From NCBI RefSeq assembly GCF_001412575.1, contig NZ_CP011834.1:124001-188000 (forward strand): 64,000 nucleotides of DNA, in the 5' to 3' direction. The position numbers and the translations under genes are program-made. The notes below the pieces were generated by a model. It did not search any database and had not been told where the DNA came from. It saw only the letters and a program-made list of their open reading frames with translations. Shown one piece after another: positions 9,360 through 18,795 of the stretch; within the stretch, counting starts at the first letter, position 1, and the number at the start of each line of letters is the position of its first letter. This stretch comes from Limnohabitans sp. 103DPR2 (lineage in GTDB: Bacteria; Pseudomonadota; Gammaproteobacteria; Burkholderiales; Burkholderiaceae_C).

Positions 9360-9391
9360 CAGAATAAAGACAAGTGCACCCCGTGCACTTG
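9360..9391 (-). terminator. Hairpin after 3-hydroxyacyl-CoA dehydrogenase gene
   Basis: A perfect 9-bp inverted repeat, CAAGTGCAC (9371-9379) and GTGCACTTG (9383-9391), has a 3-nt loop. Read on the minus strand it is followed by TCTTTATT, a partial U-tract. It lies 8 nt beyond the stop of the dehydrogenase gene and 27 nt before the crotonase start, so it fits a partial terminator or operator. Confidence 0.55.
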
Positions 9392-9398
9392 ACCCACA

Positions 9399-10247
9399 TC
9401 AATATTGGTAAACGCCGTGACCGGTCTTGCGACCCAAACGCCCTGCAGCCACCAACTCTTTCAGCAAGGGGCAAGGACGGTATTTGCTGTCGCCAAATTC
9501 TTTGAGGTAAACCTCCATCACGGCCAGGCACACGTCCAGGCCAATCATGTCGGCCAACGCCAGCGGGCCAATGGGTTGGTTACAACCGAGCTTCATACCA
9601 GCATCGATGTCGTCGGGTGTGGCCAAGCCTTCTGACAACACAAACAGCGCTTCGTTGATCATGGGTACCAAGATGCGATTGACCACAAAGCCCGGCGCAT
9701 TCTTCACCGTGATGGGGGTTTTGCCCAAAGCGGTGGCCAAGGCATGCACAGCATCGTGTGTTTCTTCGCTGGTTTGTAAGCCGCGAATAATTTCCACCAA
9801 AGCCATCATGGGCACGGGATTGAAAAAGTGCATGCCAATGAAACGATCGGCGCGGCTTGTGACAGCGGCCAATTGGGTGATCGAAATCGACGAGGTGTTG
9901 GAAGCGATGATCACATCAGGCGCCAGCATGCCGTCGAGTTGCTTCAGAATTTTGACTTTGAGGTCTTGGTTTTCAGTGGCCGCTTCAATCACCAAGTCGG
10001 CTTGCTTTAAATCCTCATAGTGTGTGCTGCCCTGAATTTTGGCCAAGGCAGCGGCTTTGTCAGCCTCTGTGATTTTTTCTTTTTTAAGCAAGCGGTCCAG
10101 ACTGCCAGACACTGTGGCGATGCCCTTGGCCACTGCCGCTTCAGAAATGTCCACCATCACCACGGGAATGCCTGCGACGGCGCATGCTTGTGCAATGCCG
10201 TTGCCCATGGTGCCCGCGCCAATGATGCCTACTTTTTGAATGATCAT
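9399..10247 (-). CDS. 3-hydroxybutyryl/3-hydroxyacyl-CoA dehydrogenase
   Basis: A 282-residue NAD(P)-dependent enzyme that interconverts 3-hydroxyacyl-CoA and 3-oxoacyl-CoA. The Rossmann fingerprint GIIGAGTMGNGIAQACAVAG is at the N-terminus. The family motif HFFNPVPMMALVEII carries the catalytic His, and KNAPGFVVNRILVPMINEA opens the C-terminal dimerisation domain. The length matches the single-domain HBD/PaaH-type enzymes rather than multifunctional FadB. Its place ahead of a crotonase suggests a role in short-chain acyl-CoA or PHB-linked metabolism. Confidence 0.93.
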   Translation of the reverse strand: MIIQKVGIIGAGTMGNGIAQACAVAGIPVVMVDISEAAVAKGIATVSGSLDRLLKKEKITEADKAAALAKIQGSTHYEDLKQADLVIEAATENQDLKVKILKQLDGMLAPDVIIASNTSSISITQLAAVTSRADRFIGMHFFNPVPMMALVEIIRGLQTSEETHDAVHALATALGKTPITVKNAPGFVVNRILVPMINEALFVLSEGLATPDDIDAGMKLGCNQPIGPLALADMIGLDVCLAVMEVYLKEFGDSKYRPCPLLKELVAAGRLGRKTGHGVYQY

Positions 10248-10293
10248 GATTTGAAAAATGAAAAGTTAAGAAAAAGAAAATGACAACCGAGCA

Positions 10294-11109
10294 TCAAGCC
10301 CTGAAACGTTTGCGCGTTAAGGCCAGTGCCACCCAAAACGCAGCCGCAGCAACACCCACCAGCAAACACACGTTGCCCACAAAGTGTTGGGGCCATTGAT
10401 CGAGGAAAAGTGGCCGCACCATTTCAACGGCGGCCGTCAATGGCAAATACGAGGTGATGGTTTGCAACCACTCAGGCAATTGCGTGCGCGGAAAATAAAT
10501 GCCCGACAAAAACATCATGGGCGTGAGAAACAAGGTGAAGTAATACGTGAAAAAGTCGTAGCCTTTTGCCAATGCATTGAAGATCAAAGCAATGCAGCTG
10601 AAGGTCACCCCCACCAACCACAAAATGGGCCACGCCAACAACAATTTCCAGCTGTGCGTGATGCCCAACACCAACATGACGCCCAAAATGGCGGTCACTG
10701 TGAAGATCGCTTTGTAAGCGGCCCACAGCATTTCGGCCATCACCACATCGTCGAGGCGAACCGGTGCGTTCATGATGCCGTCCCACGTCTTTTGCATGTG
10801 CATGCGAGAGAAGGCTGAATACAAAGCTTCAAAAGACGCCGCATTCATGGCACTCATGCAAATGCTACCGCTGGCCAAGAACAAGATGTAGGGCACTTGC
10901 TGCCCGCCGGTGTTCACCTCGCCCACCAAAGCACCCAGGCCATAGCCAAAGGCCACCAACCACATAAGGGGTTCGGCAATGTTGCCCACCAAACTGGGAA
11001 TGGCCAACTTGCGCCACACCAACAGATTGCGCAAGAACACAGGCCACCAGCGCATTGAGAGTTGCGGCGGCGCCCATACTGAAGGGATGACATGCTGTGT
11101 GTTCATCAT
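10294..11109 (-). CDS. ABC-2 type transporter permease (NodJ-like)
   Basis: A 271-residue integral membrane protein with about six hydrophobic segments of the ABC-2 exporter type. It includes the N-terminal LRWW-like stretch [18 protein letters not shown] and the [16 protein letters not shown] region seen in NodJ relatives. The ATG at 11109 overlaps the ATPase stop as ATGA and has an AGGGAGAA ribosome site; a longer open frame reaching 11196 is ignored because it runs into the ATPase gene. With the ATPase it forms a two-gene exporter; NodIJ exports lipochitooligosaccharides in rhizobia, but here the cargo is unknown. Confidence 0.87.
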   Translation of the reverse strand: MMNTQHVIPSVWAPPQLSMRWWPVFLRNLLVWRKLAIPSLVGNIAEPLMWLVAFGYGLGALVGEVNTGGQQVPYILFLASGSICMSAMNAASFEALYSAFSRMHMQKTWDGIMNAPVRLDDVVMAEMLWAAYKAIFTVTAILGVMLVLGITHSWKLLLAWPILWLVGVTFSCIALIFNALAKGYDFFTYYFTLFLTPMMFLSGIYFPRTQLPEWLQTITSYLPLTAAVEMVRPLFLDQWPQHFVGNVCLLVGVAAAAFWVALALTRKRFRA

Positions 11110-12035
11110 GCGTTCTCCCTGATTTGACGGCCGGTGAGTTTCAAAAATAAATCCTCCAAATTGGCAGGGCGGTGCAGACTGCGAATGTGCGGCCAAGCAT
11201 GCAATGCCAGCAGCAAAGGCTCAGCTTGTGAGGTATAGAAAAAGACCGTTTCGCCACTAACTTCAACACGCGCCGCATGTTGTCTGAGTGGCGAGTCTTT
11301 GGCGGCCAAAGCCAAGGCGCCTTGGCCATACAACTCCACCACATCGGGCTCGAGGTGCTGTGCAATCAAATCGCGCGGCTTGCCTTCTGCAATTTTTTGG
11401 CCATGGTCAATCACCAACAAACGATCGCACAAGCGCTCTGCTTCGTCCATGAAATGCGTCGTGAGCAAAATCGATTTGCCTTCTTGCATCAGCATTTGCA
11501 AACGCTCCCACATCAAATGGCGCGCTTGTGGATCGAGACCTGTGGTGGGCTCGTCCAACATCAGCATTTGTGGTTGGTTGATGAGGGCCCGCGCCAAACT
11601 CAAGCGGCGCTTCATGCCACCCGACAATTCACCCGGCTTGGCTTTGGCCTTGCTGGTCAAGGCGCCAAACTCAAGCAGCGGTGAAATGCGCGCTTTGATG
11701 TCACGGTCTTTCATGCCGAAATAGCGGCCATAGACCAACAGGTTTTCTTCGGCCGTGAAGTCGGGGTCTAAGGTGTCCATTTGCGCCACCACACCCAAGC
11801 GCGATTTGATGGCCAGCGCATCTTGGGGCATCGACAAATTGTCGAAGTAAGTGATGCTGCCTGTATCGGGTGTGGTGAGCCCCAAACACATGCGCAAGGT
11901 GGTGGTCTTGCCAGCACCGTTCGGACCAATCACGCCCAAGCATTCGCCAGGGGCGATGTGAAACGACAAATCGTTCACCACGGTGTTGTCGCCAAAGCGT
12001 TTAACGAGGTTTTTTACGTTCAATAAATCTGTCAT
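11106..12035 (-). CDS. ABC transporter ATP-binding protein (NodI-like)
   Basis: A 309-residue ATPase with Walker [12 protein letters not shown]-loop [17 protein letters not shown], signature [15 protein letters not shown], Walker [13 protein letters not shown] and the switch histidine in [13 protein letters not shown]. The [15 protein letters not shown] segment is typical of NodI/DrrA-type exporter ATPases. About 85 C-terminal residues follow the nucleotide domain. It is translationally coupled to the permease gene and probably forms a homodimeric or heteromeric exporter with it. The substrate is not known. Confidence 0.92.
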   Translation of the reverse strand: MTDLLNVKNLVKRFGDNTVVNDLSFHIAPGECLGVIGPNGAGKTTTLRMCLGLTTPDTGSITYFDNLSMPQDALAIKSRLGVVAQMDTLDPDFTAEENLLVYGRYFGMKDRDIKARISPLLEFGALTSKAKAKPGELSGGMKRRLSLARALINQPQMLMLDEPTTGLDPQARHLMWERLQMLMQEGKSILLTTHFMDEAERLCDRLLVIDHGQKIAEGKPRDLIAQHLEPDVVELYGQGALALAAKDSPLRQHAARVEVSGETVFFYTSQAEPLLLALHAWPHIRSLHRPANLEDLFLKLTGRQIRENA

Positions 12036-12126
12036 CCCTCGATTGTGCCTCGCAGACCCTTAGGCCAGACTGACCCAAGCCATCAGCGCCTTTAGAAATC
12101 TGCGAGAACTTGGTGAAGCGCCCATC

Positions 12127-12142
12127 AATATGTATACTTATT
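12127..12142. promoter_or_regulatory. Dyad upstream of gentisate dioxygenase
   Basis: AATATGTATACTTATT is symmetric in 14 of 16 positions around a perfect GTATAC core. It sits about 30 bp upstream of the gentisate dioxygenase ATG, in AT-rich sequence suited to a promoter. The pattern resembles MarR-family operators. No MarR, LysR or IclR gene is adjacent, so any regulator would be encoded elsewhere. Confidence 0.5.
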
Positions 12143-12172
12143 AAAACCCTCCAATGAGACTTTAAGAACACC

Positions 12173-13228
12173 ATGAACCCCGCCAACCACTCTGACGCTT
12201 TGGGCCGCTTGGAAGATTTGCCAGCCGACTACATCGCCGACATGACCGCCCTGTCCATTGCACCGCTGTGGCCGCAATTGCGCGGGCTGTTGCCGCGCGG
12301 TAAACCAGCGCGGGCCACCCAGCCTTTTGTTTGGCACTACGCAGAGGTTCGCCCTCAACTCATGCGCGCTGGCGAATTGACGCCGATTGAAAAAGCCGAG
12401 CGCCGTGTCTTGGTCTTGTGCAATCCGGGCCATGGCATTGAAAAATTGGTGGCCACACCCAACATTTACGTGGGCATGCAATTGATTTTGCCCGGAGAGG
12501 TTGCCCCCAACCACCGCCACACACCCAGCGCCGTGCGCTTTGTGGTGGAGGGTGAAGGCGGCTTCACCACTGTGCAAGGCGAAAAATGCCCCATGCACAA
12601 AGGCGATTTGATCCTCACACCGGCAGGTCTGTGGCACGAGCATGGCCACGAAGGCAAGGGCCCCGTGGTCTGGCTGGATGCCTTGGATTTGCCCATGGTT
12701 TACAGCATGGAGGCCTCGTACGCCATAGAAGGTCCATCGCAAAATGCCCGCGCTGAGTTGGACGCCTCGCAAACCAAGTACCGCCGTGCAGGCTTGGTGC
12801 CCTTTGAGTCTCTTAGCTTGAAAACACGCACCGCATACCCCCAAATTCGTTACCCCTGGGTCGATGTGCGAGAGGCCTTGAATGCCCTCGACAAAGGCAC
12901 CCCCAAAGACGCTGCGGTTCAACTGGCGTATGTGAACCCCGAAACCGGCGCGCCCTGTTTACCCACGCTGGGCTTCTCTGCGCAGTTGCTGCGGGATGGC
13001 TTGGACTTCAGCCCCCGTCCGCGCTCGGCCAGCTCGGTCATGCACGTCATTGAAGGCCGCGGTGAATCGGAGATCGACGGCGTCACCCTGAAATGGTCAG
13101 AAGGCGATACCGTGGCCATTCCCACCCACGCACAGATCAAGCACCGCGCCAGCAACGGCAACGCTTACCTGTTCCATGTGGACGACGCCCCCACCCAGCG
13201 CGCCTTGGGCTTTTACCAAGAGTTTTAA
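12173..13228 (+). CDS. Gentisate 1,2-dioxygenase
   Basis: A 351-residue double-cupin, Fe(II)-dependent ring-cleaving enzyme that opens gentisate to maleylpyruvate. The first cupin supplies the iron ligands in NHRHTPSAVRFVVEGEG and LWHEHGHEG. The second cupin (HVIEGRGESEIDG, TVAIPTHAQIKHRAS) keeps the fold. The length matches bacterial enzymes, and the related salicylate and 1-hydroxy-2-naphthoate dioxygenases cannot be excluded. The usual companions, maleylpyruvate isomerase and fumarylpyruvate hydrolase, are not next to it. It stands alone between a divergent ABC exporter and psd, with a dyad in its promoter. Confidence 0.9.
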   Translation: MNPANHSDALGRLEDLPADYIADMTALSIAPLWPQLRGLLPRGKPARATQPFVWHYAEVRPQLMRAGELTPIEKAERRVLVLCNPGHGIEKLVATPNIYVGMQLILPGEVAPNHRHTPSAVRFVVEGEGGFTTVQGEKCPMHKGDLILTPAGLWHEHGHEGKGPVVWLDALDLPMVYSMEASYAIEGPSQNARAELDASQTKYRRAGLVPFESLSLKTRTAYPQIRYPWVDVREALNALDKGTPKDAAVQLAYVNPETGAPCLPTLGFSAQLLRDGLDFSPRPRSASSVMHVIEGRGESEIDGVTLKWSEGDTVAIPTHAQIKHRASNGNAYLFHVDDAPTQRALGFYQEF

Positions 13229-13326
13229 GCTGGACATAGCGTCCCATCGCGTCTTGTTGGCAGGCAGCAGGGATCCGGCCTGCAAGCCTCCTACAATAAG
13301 CTCCCAAGTGAAACGAGGGAGCCCCT

Positions 13327-14169
13327 GTGTCCGATCAATTGGCAGTATTGCCGCAATACCTCATGCCCAAGCAGGCCATGACCCAACTGGCGGGCCGTTT
13401 GGCCAGCGCCGAGTGGGGCAGTTTCACCACTTGGGTGATCAAACGCTTTGTCAAGCGTTACCAAGTCAACATGGACGAAGCCGTTCACGCTGATCCTGCG
13501 CACTACAAAAGCTTCAACGAATTTTTCACGCGGCCCTTGAGAGACGGTGTTCGTCCCATGGCGGCAAGCACCTGGGTCTGCCCTGTGGACGGTGCCATCA
13601 GCCAATGCGGCCCCATCGACAAAGATCAAATTTTTCAGGCCAAGGGTCATCACTACAGCACGCGTGCTTTGGTTGGCGGCGATGAAAAGCTGGCTGCGCA
13701 ATTTCAAAATGGCCATTTCGCCACTTTGTATTTAAGCCCACGCGACTATCACCGCATTCACATGCCCATTGGAGGTAAGTTGCTGCGCATGATTCATGTG
13801 CCTGGCGATTTGTTTTCGGTCAACCCCACCACGGCGCGAGGTGTGCCAGGTTTATTTGCGCGCAACGAGCGCGTGGTGTGCGAGTTTGAAACTGAAAAAG
13901 GACCGATGGTCTTGGTCTTGGTGGGTGCCACCATCGTAGGCAGCATGGCCACCGTGTGGCATGGCCAAGTGAACCCACCGCGTCCTGGCATGGTGCGCGA
14001 ATGGCGCTACGACACGCAAGATGTGCAACTGCAAAAAGGCGAAGAGATGGGCCGGTTTTTATTGGGCTCAACGGTGGTGATGCTGTTTCCGCAAAACAGC
14101 ATTCAATTTCCAGCCGATTGGCTCAGCACTCGCCCACTTCGCATGGGCGAGGCGATGAGCAGCATTTAA
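13327..14169 (+). CDS. psd: Phosphatidylserine decarboxylase proenzyme
   Basis: A 280-residue membrane-associated enzyme that makes phosphatidylethanolamine. The self-cleavage motif LGST lies in GRFLLGSTVVMLFP near the C-terminus; cleavage before the Ser yields the pyruvoyl prosthetic group. Other family blocks are FNEFFTRPLRDG, CPVDGAISQCG, YLSPRDYHRIHMP and HVPGDLFSVNP. The start is a GTG at 13327 behind a GAGGGAG ribosome site. The gene is convergent with kup, only 7 nt apart. The length is normal for the proteobacterial membrane-bound type. Confidence 0.96.
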   Translation: MSDQLAVLPQYLMPKQAMTQLAGRLASAEWGSFTTWVIKRFVKRYQVNMDEAVHADPAHYKSFNEFFTRPLRDGVRPMAASTWVCPVDGAISQCGPIDKDQIFQAKGHHYSTRALVGGDEKLAAQFQNGHFATLYLSPRDYHRIHMPIGGKLLRMIHVPGDLFSVNPTTARGVPGLFARNERVVCEFETEKGPMVLVLVGATIVGSMATVWHGQVNPPRPGMVREWRYDTQDVQLQKGEEMGRFLLGSTVVMLFPQNSIQFPADWLSTRPLRMGEAMSSI

Positions 14170-14176
14170 GCTTTCG

Positions 14177-16045
14177 TTAAATCTCGATCTTGGAGCCCAA
14201 CTCCACCACAGAGTTGTTGGGCAATTTCAAGAACTCGGCCGCCGCACTGGCATTCAAGTGCATTTGCGCAAACAACTTTTCACGCCATGTGGCCATGCCG
14301 CCACCGATGGTGGGAATGACAATGTCGCGTGACAAGAAGTAACTGGTCGTCATGGGATCCAAATCAGCGCCATGAACTTTCAACTGCTCCAAGGCCTTGG
14401 GCAAATCAGGATCATTTTTGAAGCCATAGTTGACGATCACTTGCCAGCAATCGTGATGCAAGGATTCAATTTCCAAGCGCTTGTTCAAACCAATCCAAGG
14501 CACCTCATGGCTTCGCACCGTCACAAACAAATTTTGTCGGTGCAACACTTTGTTGTGTTTGAGGTTGTGCAACAGCGCGTTGGGCACGCTGCCAATTTCG
14601 GCAGTTAAAAACACAGCCGTGCCTTCCACGCGGGCAGGTGGCGCTACAAAAATAGCTTCCAAGAAATCGACCAAGCCAAATGAATCGGCCTTCATGGATT
14701 CGTTCAACAATCGTCGGCCATCGCTCCAAGTGACCATGAGCAAGAAAATGCCGCCGGCAATGACCAGTGGGAACCAACCGCCTTCAAAGAGCTTCATCAA
14801 GTTGGAGGCCCAGAATGCAAAGTCAACCACAAAGAAAAACCCGGTGGCGCCAATGCAAAGTGACAGCGGCAATTTCCAGCCGTAACGAATCACAAAGAAA
14901 GTGAGCGTGGTGGTGATCAACATGTCGGTACACACCGCAATGCCATAAGCCGCCGCCAAATTGCTGGAAGATTTGAACAAGGCCACCGCCAACACAATCA
15001 AAACAAACAAGCCCCAGTTCACAAAGGGAATGTAGATTTGACCCAATTCCTTCACGCTGGTGTGAAGCACTTGTAAGCGGGGCAAGTAACCCAATTGAAT
15101 CACTTGTTTGGTGACGCTGAAGGCACCGGTGATCAAGGCTTGCGATGCAATCACCGTGGCCATGGTGGCCAAGCAGACCAAGGGGATGAGCGCCCATTCA
15201 GGGGCCATCATGTAAAAAGGATTCTTGACAGCCTCGGGGTTGGACAACAACAACGCACCCTGGCCAAAATAATTCAAAGTCAACGCAGGCATCACGGTGG
15301 TAAACCAAGCCAGTCGAATGGGCTGTTTGCCGAAGTGGCCCATGTCGGCATACAGCGCCTCGCCGCCGGTGACACACAAGACCACAGCGCCCAAAATGAT
15401 GAAGGTCGTACCTGGGTTTTCCCAGATGAACATCACGGCATAGTGCGGGCTGATGGCCCACAAAATTTCAGGGTGCGATGCGATGTGGTACAGACCCAAG
15501 ACGGCAATGGCCGCAAACCAAACCAAAGTGATAGGGCCAAAAAATTTGCCAATGCCCGCAGTGCCGCGTTTTTGCACCACAAACAGAACAAACAAAATCA
15601 ACAAGGTCAGCGGAATGACCGCCTTCTTAAAGGCAGGCGACACAATCTCCAAACCTTCAACGGCAGAGAGCACCGAAATGGCAGGTGTGATCACGCCATC
15701 GCCATAAAACAGACATGTGCCAAAAATGCCAACCATCAAGAGCACTTTGCGCAAACGCGGCTTGTCCTTAACTGACTGTGAGGCCAAGGCCAACATGGCC
15801 ACCAAGCCACCTTCGCCGTGATTGTCAGCACGCAGCACCAAGGTCACATACTTGACCGACACAATGGTGGTGAGCGTCCAGAAGAAAATAGAAAGGATGC
15901 CGTAGATGTTCTCTGGTGTGAAAGCCACATGACCAGAGCCAAAGACCTCCTTCAACGCATACAAAACACTGGTACCGATGTCACCATAGACCACGCCGAT
16001 GGCGCCAACGGTCAGGGCCATTAAAGAAGATTTGCTTGAAGACAC
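14177..16045 (-). CDS. kup: Low-affinity potassium transport protein Kup
   Basis: A 622-residue H+/K+ symporter. The N-terminal family signature [20 protein letters not shown] is followed by about 12 hydrophobic helices, with [17 protein letters not shown] in helix 3. A cytoplasmic C-terminal region of about 170 residues ends in the family block [10 protein letters not shown]. The start is a GTG at 16045, giving a leader of the same length as in E. coli Kup; an ATG at 16021 is the alternative. No ribosome site is obvious. A terminator-like hairpin with a U-tract ends right at the GTG. Confidence 0.96.
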   Translation of the reverse strand: MSSSKSSLMALTVGAIGVVYGDIGTSVLYALKEVFGSGHVAFTPENIYGILSIFFWTLTTIVSVKYVTLVLRADNHGEGGLVAMLALASQSVKDKPRLRKVLLMVGIFGTCLFYGDGVITPAISVLSAVEGLEIVSPAFKKAVIPLTLLILFVLFVVQKRGTAGIGKFFGPITLVWFAAIAVLGLYHIASHPEILWAISPHYAVMFIWENPGTTFIILGAVVLCVTGGEALYADMGHFGKQPIRLAWFTTVMPALTLNYFGQGALLLSNPEAVKNPFYMMAPEWALIPLVCLATMATVIASQALITGAFSVTKQVIQLGYLPRLQVLHTSVKELGQIYIPFVNWGLFVLIVLAVALFKSSSNLAAAYGIAVCTDMLITTTLTFFVIRYGWKLPLSLCIGATGFFFVVDFAFWASNLMKLFEGGWFPLVIAGGIFLLMVTWSDGRRLLNESMKADSFGLVDFLEAIFVAPPARVEGTAVFLTAEIGSVPNALLHNLKHNKVLHRQNLFVTVRSHEVPWIGLNKRLEIESLHHDCWQVIVNYGFKNDPDLPKALEQLKVHGADLDPMTTSYFLSRDIVIPTIGGGMATWREKLFAQMHLNASAAAEFLKLPNNSVVELGSKIEI

Positions 16046-16074
16046 AAAAAATTAGCCCAGCAACCAGTCTGGGC
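16046..16074 (-). terminator. Terminator-like hairpin abutting the kup start
   Basis: On the minus strand GCCCAG (16074-16069) and CTGGGC (16060-16055) form a 6-bp stem with an 8-nt loop, followed by TAATTTTTT, which runs directly into the GTG start of kup. It could end transcripts arriving from gshA or act as an attenuator for kup. It also occupies the place where a ribosome site is expected. Confidence 0.5.
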
Positions 16075-16152
16075 CTTAGTTCAGAATGACCGCGATTTTG
16101 CGCCTGTTTTCAAAAGATTGCCATGGAGTCTGTGCTCTAAAAGACAGCGCTG

Positions 16153-16183
16153 CCCTCAGTTGTTGCAGTGCAGCAACTGAGGG
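16153..16183 (-). terminator. Long hairpin after gshA
   Basis: CCCTCAGTTGTTG (16153-16165) pairs with CAGCAACTGAGGG (16171-16183) over 13 bp with one G-U pair and a 5-nt loop. It begins 16 nt beyond the gshA stop on the minus strand. There is no U-run right after it (a TCTTTT occurs about 15 nt later), so it may protect the transcript end rather than act as a full intrinsic terminator. Confidence 0.55.
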
Positions 16184-16198
16184 GAATTTACGAATGCT

Positions 16199-17494
16199 TT
16201 AGTCGTAAACTTCGGCTTCGGGGTCGGTGGCTTCCAACTCGTAACTGGCCGCCAACATGGCCAAACGGCCAATCACACCGTACATGTAAAAGCGGTTGGG
16301 CACACTGGCACCAGGCTTCATGCCAGGCTGCGGCAAATGTGGGGTGTCGGCAAAGGCCAACGGCACAAAGCTGGCGCCAGGTGCATTCAGGTTCTCGTCC
16401 ACACCGCGCTCGGCATGCACGCGGTAGAAACCGCCCACCACATAGCGGTCCATCATGTAGACCACAGGTTCGGCCACGGCATCGTTCATGCGCTCATTGG
16501 TGAGCACACCTTCTTGGATGATGACGTCGCTGACCACCTGACCGTCTTTGATGACGCTCATCTTGTTGCGCGTTTTGCGGTTGAGCACATCGAGGTCGGC
16601 CACATCGCGCACAGTCATGATGCCCATGCCATAAGTGCCATTGTCGGCTTTGACCACCACAAAAGGCTTTTCGTTGATGCCGTACTCTTTGTACTTGCGC
16701 TTGATTTTGGTCAGCAAGGCGTCGACGTTGCTGCGCAGTGCCTCAATGCCAAGGCCCTCTGCAAAGTTCACATCGCCACATTGGTTGAACATGGGATTGA
16801 TGAGCCAGGGGTCAATGCCCAACAACTTGCCAAAACGCTTTGAGACTTCTTCGTAGCTTTGGAAGTGCAAAGTTTTGCGACGCACGCTCCAACCTGCGTG
16901 CAAAGGTGGCAAGAGATGCTGCTCGTGCAAGTCTTCCAAAATACCAGGCGCACCGGCCGACAAATCGTTGTTCAGCAAAATGGTGCAGGGGTCAAAGTCT
17001 TTCAAGCCCACACGGTGCTTGGAGCGCAAGACGGGCTCAAGGGTCACTTGATCGCCGCCTGGCAACTCAATCGTCGTCAACTCTTTGATCTCGGGATTGA
17101 TCGAACCAATGCGCACATTCAAACCGGCCATGTGGAAGATGCGCTGAAGTTGCGCCACATTGCTCAAGTAGAACGTATTGCGTGTGTGGTTCTCGGGAAT
17201 GATCAGCAGGTTTTTGGCCTCAGGGCAGATCTTCTCAATGGCCGCCTGCGCAGCTTGCACCGCCAACGGCAGCATCTCTTGCGACAGATTGTTCCAGCCG
17301 CCAGGAAACAAGTTGGTGTCGACCGGCGCCAGCTTGAAGCCGGCGTTTCGAATGTCGACCGAGGTGTAAATGGGCGGTGTGTGCTCCATCCACTCCAAGC
17401 GAAACCAACGCTCGATGGCGGGCATGGAGTCGAGCACGCGCTGCTCGAGTTCGTTGATGGGCCCGTTGAGGGCAGTGACTAAATGCGGAACCAT
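16199..17494 (-). CDS. gshA: Glutamate--cysteine ligase (betaproteobacterial type)
   Basis: A 431-residue enzyme of the proteobacterial GshA type that differs from the E. coli form. It joins glutamate and cysteine, the first step of glutathione synthesis. Recognisable stretches are PVDTNLFPGGWNNL near the N-terminus, RNTFYLSNVAQLQRIF, LLNNDLSAGAPGILEDL, and the ATP-grasp-like VVVKADNGTYGMGIMTV. The gene lies 11 nt behind proA on the same strand, so both glutamate-using enzymes probably share a transcript. gshB is not in the window. A long hairpin follows the stop. Confidence 0.92.
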   Translation of the reverse strand: MVPHLVTALNGPINELEQRVLDSMPAIERWFRLEWMEHTPPIYTSVDIRNAGFKLAPVDTNLFPGGWNNLSQEMLPLAVQAAQAAIEKICPEAKNLLIIPENHTRNTFYLSNVAQLQRIFHMAGLNVRIGSINPEIKELTTIELPGGDQVTLEPVLRSKHRVGLKDFDPCTILLNNDLSAGAPGILEDLHEQHLLPPLHAGWSVRRKTLHFQSYEEVSKRFGKLLGIDPWLINPMFNQCGDVNFAEGLGIEALRSNVDALLTKIKRKYKEYGINEKPFVVVKADNGTYGMGIMTVRDVADLDVLNRKTRNKMSVIKDGQVVSDVIIQEGVLTNERMNDAVAEPVVYMMDRYVVGGFYRVHAERGVDENLNAPGASFVPLAFADTPHLPQPGMKPGASVPNRFYMYGVIGRLAMLAASYELEATDPEAEVYD

Positions 17495-17505
17495 AGCAGC
17501 CTTTG

Positions 17506-18771
17506 TTAATTTCTCACTTCACCTTCACCCAGTACGACGTACTTGAGTGATGTGAGGCCTTCGATCCCCACAGGACCTCGGGCGTGAAACTTGTCGGTTG
17601 AGATGCCGATTTCGGCACCCAGTCCAAATTCAAAACCATCGGCAAAACGCGTGCTGGCATTGACCATGACGCTGGCCGAATCCACCTCGCGCAAGAAGCG
17701 CTGCGCATGCATGTGGTTGCGCGTAAGGATGGCATCGGTGTGATGGCTTGAATAATGATTGATGTGGGCAATAGCTTGGTCGAGACCGTCCACCACCTTG
17801 ATGCTGATGATGGGCGCCAAGTACTCTTCAAACCAATCTTGCTCGGTGGCTTCCACCAGTTTGGCGCCAGCCACTTGCGACAAGATGGTTTTGGACTTCG
17901 GGCAGCAGCGCATTTCAACGCCTTTGTCGGCATACACCTTGCCAATGAGTGGCAAAAATTCAGCGGCCACGCCTTGGGCCACCAACAAGCCTTCGCTGGC
18001 ATTGCAGGGGCTGTACTTTTGCGTTTTGGCGTTGTCGGCCACTTTGACGGCCATGGCCACATCGCAAGGGTCGTCCACATACGTATGGCAATTGCCATCG
18101 AGGTGCTTGATGACGGGCACTTTGGCATCACGGCTGATGCGCTCGATCAAGCCTTTGCCGCCGCGAGGAATGATGACGTCGACATACTCGGGCATGGTGA
18201 TCAGTTGACCCACAGCTTCACGGTCGGTGGTTTGCACCAACTGCACCGCATCGGCTGGCAAACCTGACTCTTGCAGGGCTTGCTGCACCAACAAGGCCAG
18301 CGCTTTGTTGGACTCAATGGCTTCAGAGCCGCCGCGCAAGATGCAAGCGTTGCCGCTCTTGATCGACAAGCTGGCAGCTTCAATGGTGACGTTGGGACGG
18401 CTTTCGAAAATCATGCCGAACACACCAATGGGCACACGCATTTGACCCACCCGAATGCCGCTGGGTTGTTGTTTCATGCCCAAAATTTCGCCAATGACAT
18501 CGGGCATGGCGGCCAGCTGTTCGCAACCTTCTGCACACGTTTCAAGGACCTTGGGCGTGAGGCGCAAACGATCGACCATGGGGGCAGACAATCCGGCTGA
18601 CTCTGCGCGAGACAAGTCTTTGGCATTGTCGATTTGCAAGGCAGCCGAACTCTCGCGCAGCAAGGCTGCCAAGCGTTTCAAGGCTTTGTTTTTAGATGCC
18701 GTAGAGGCTTTGGCCATCAAGGCGGAGGCAACTTTGGCCTGTTGCCCGAGGGTCTGCATGGATGCGTTCAT
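17506..18771 (-). CDS. proA: Gamma-glutamyl phosphate reductase
   Basis: A 421-residue NADPH-dependent enzyme making glutamate-5-semialdehyde for proline synthesis. Typical blocks are [51 protein letters not shown] and [14 protein letters not shown]. The catalytic cysteine lies in the [12 protein letters not shown] region. proB is not adjacent. The gene follows the isocitrate-lyase-family gene by 24 nt and precedes gshA by 11 nt, so it may be read through from the tctC operon upstream as well as from its own promoter. Confidence 0.96.
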   Translation of the reverse strand: MNASMQTLGQQAKVASALMAKASTASKNKALKRLAALLRESSAALQIDNAKDLSRAESAGLSAPMVDRLRLTPKVLETCAEGCEQLAAMPDVIGEILGMKQQPSGIRVGQMRVPIGVFGMIFESRPNVTIEAASLSIKSGNACILRGGSEAIESNKALALLVQQALQESGLPADAVQLVQTTDREAVGQLITMPEYVDVIIPRGGKGLIERISRDAKVPVIKHLDGNCHTYVDDPCDVAMAVKVADNAKTQKYSPCNASEGLLVAQGVAAEFLPLIGKVYADKGVEMRCCPKSKTILSQVAGAKLVEATEQDWFEEYLAPIISIKVVDGLDQAIAHINHYSSHHTDAILTRNHMHAQRFLREVDSASVMVNASTRFADGFEFGLGAEIGISTDKFHARGPVGIEGLTSLKYVVLGEGEVRN

Positions 18772-18795
18772 GCCCCTATTTTCGCACTCTTGTGC

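Noticed and set aside
13260..13283. GCAGGC/GCCTGC hairpin ahead of psd as a terminator
   Set aside because: Only 6 bp with a 12-nt loop and no T-run; too weak to call.
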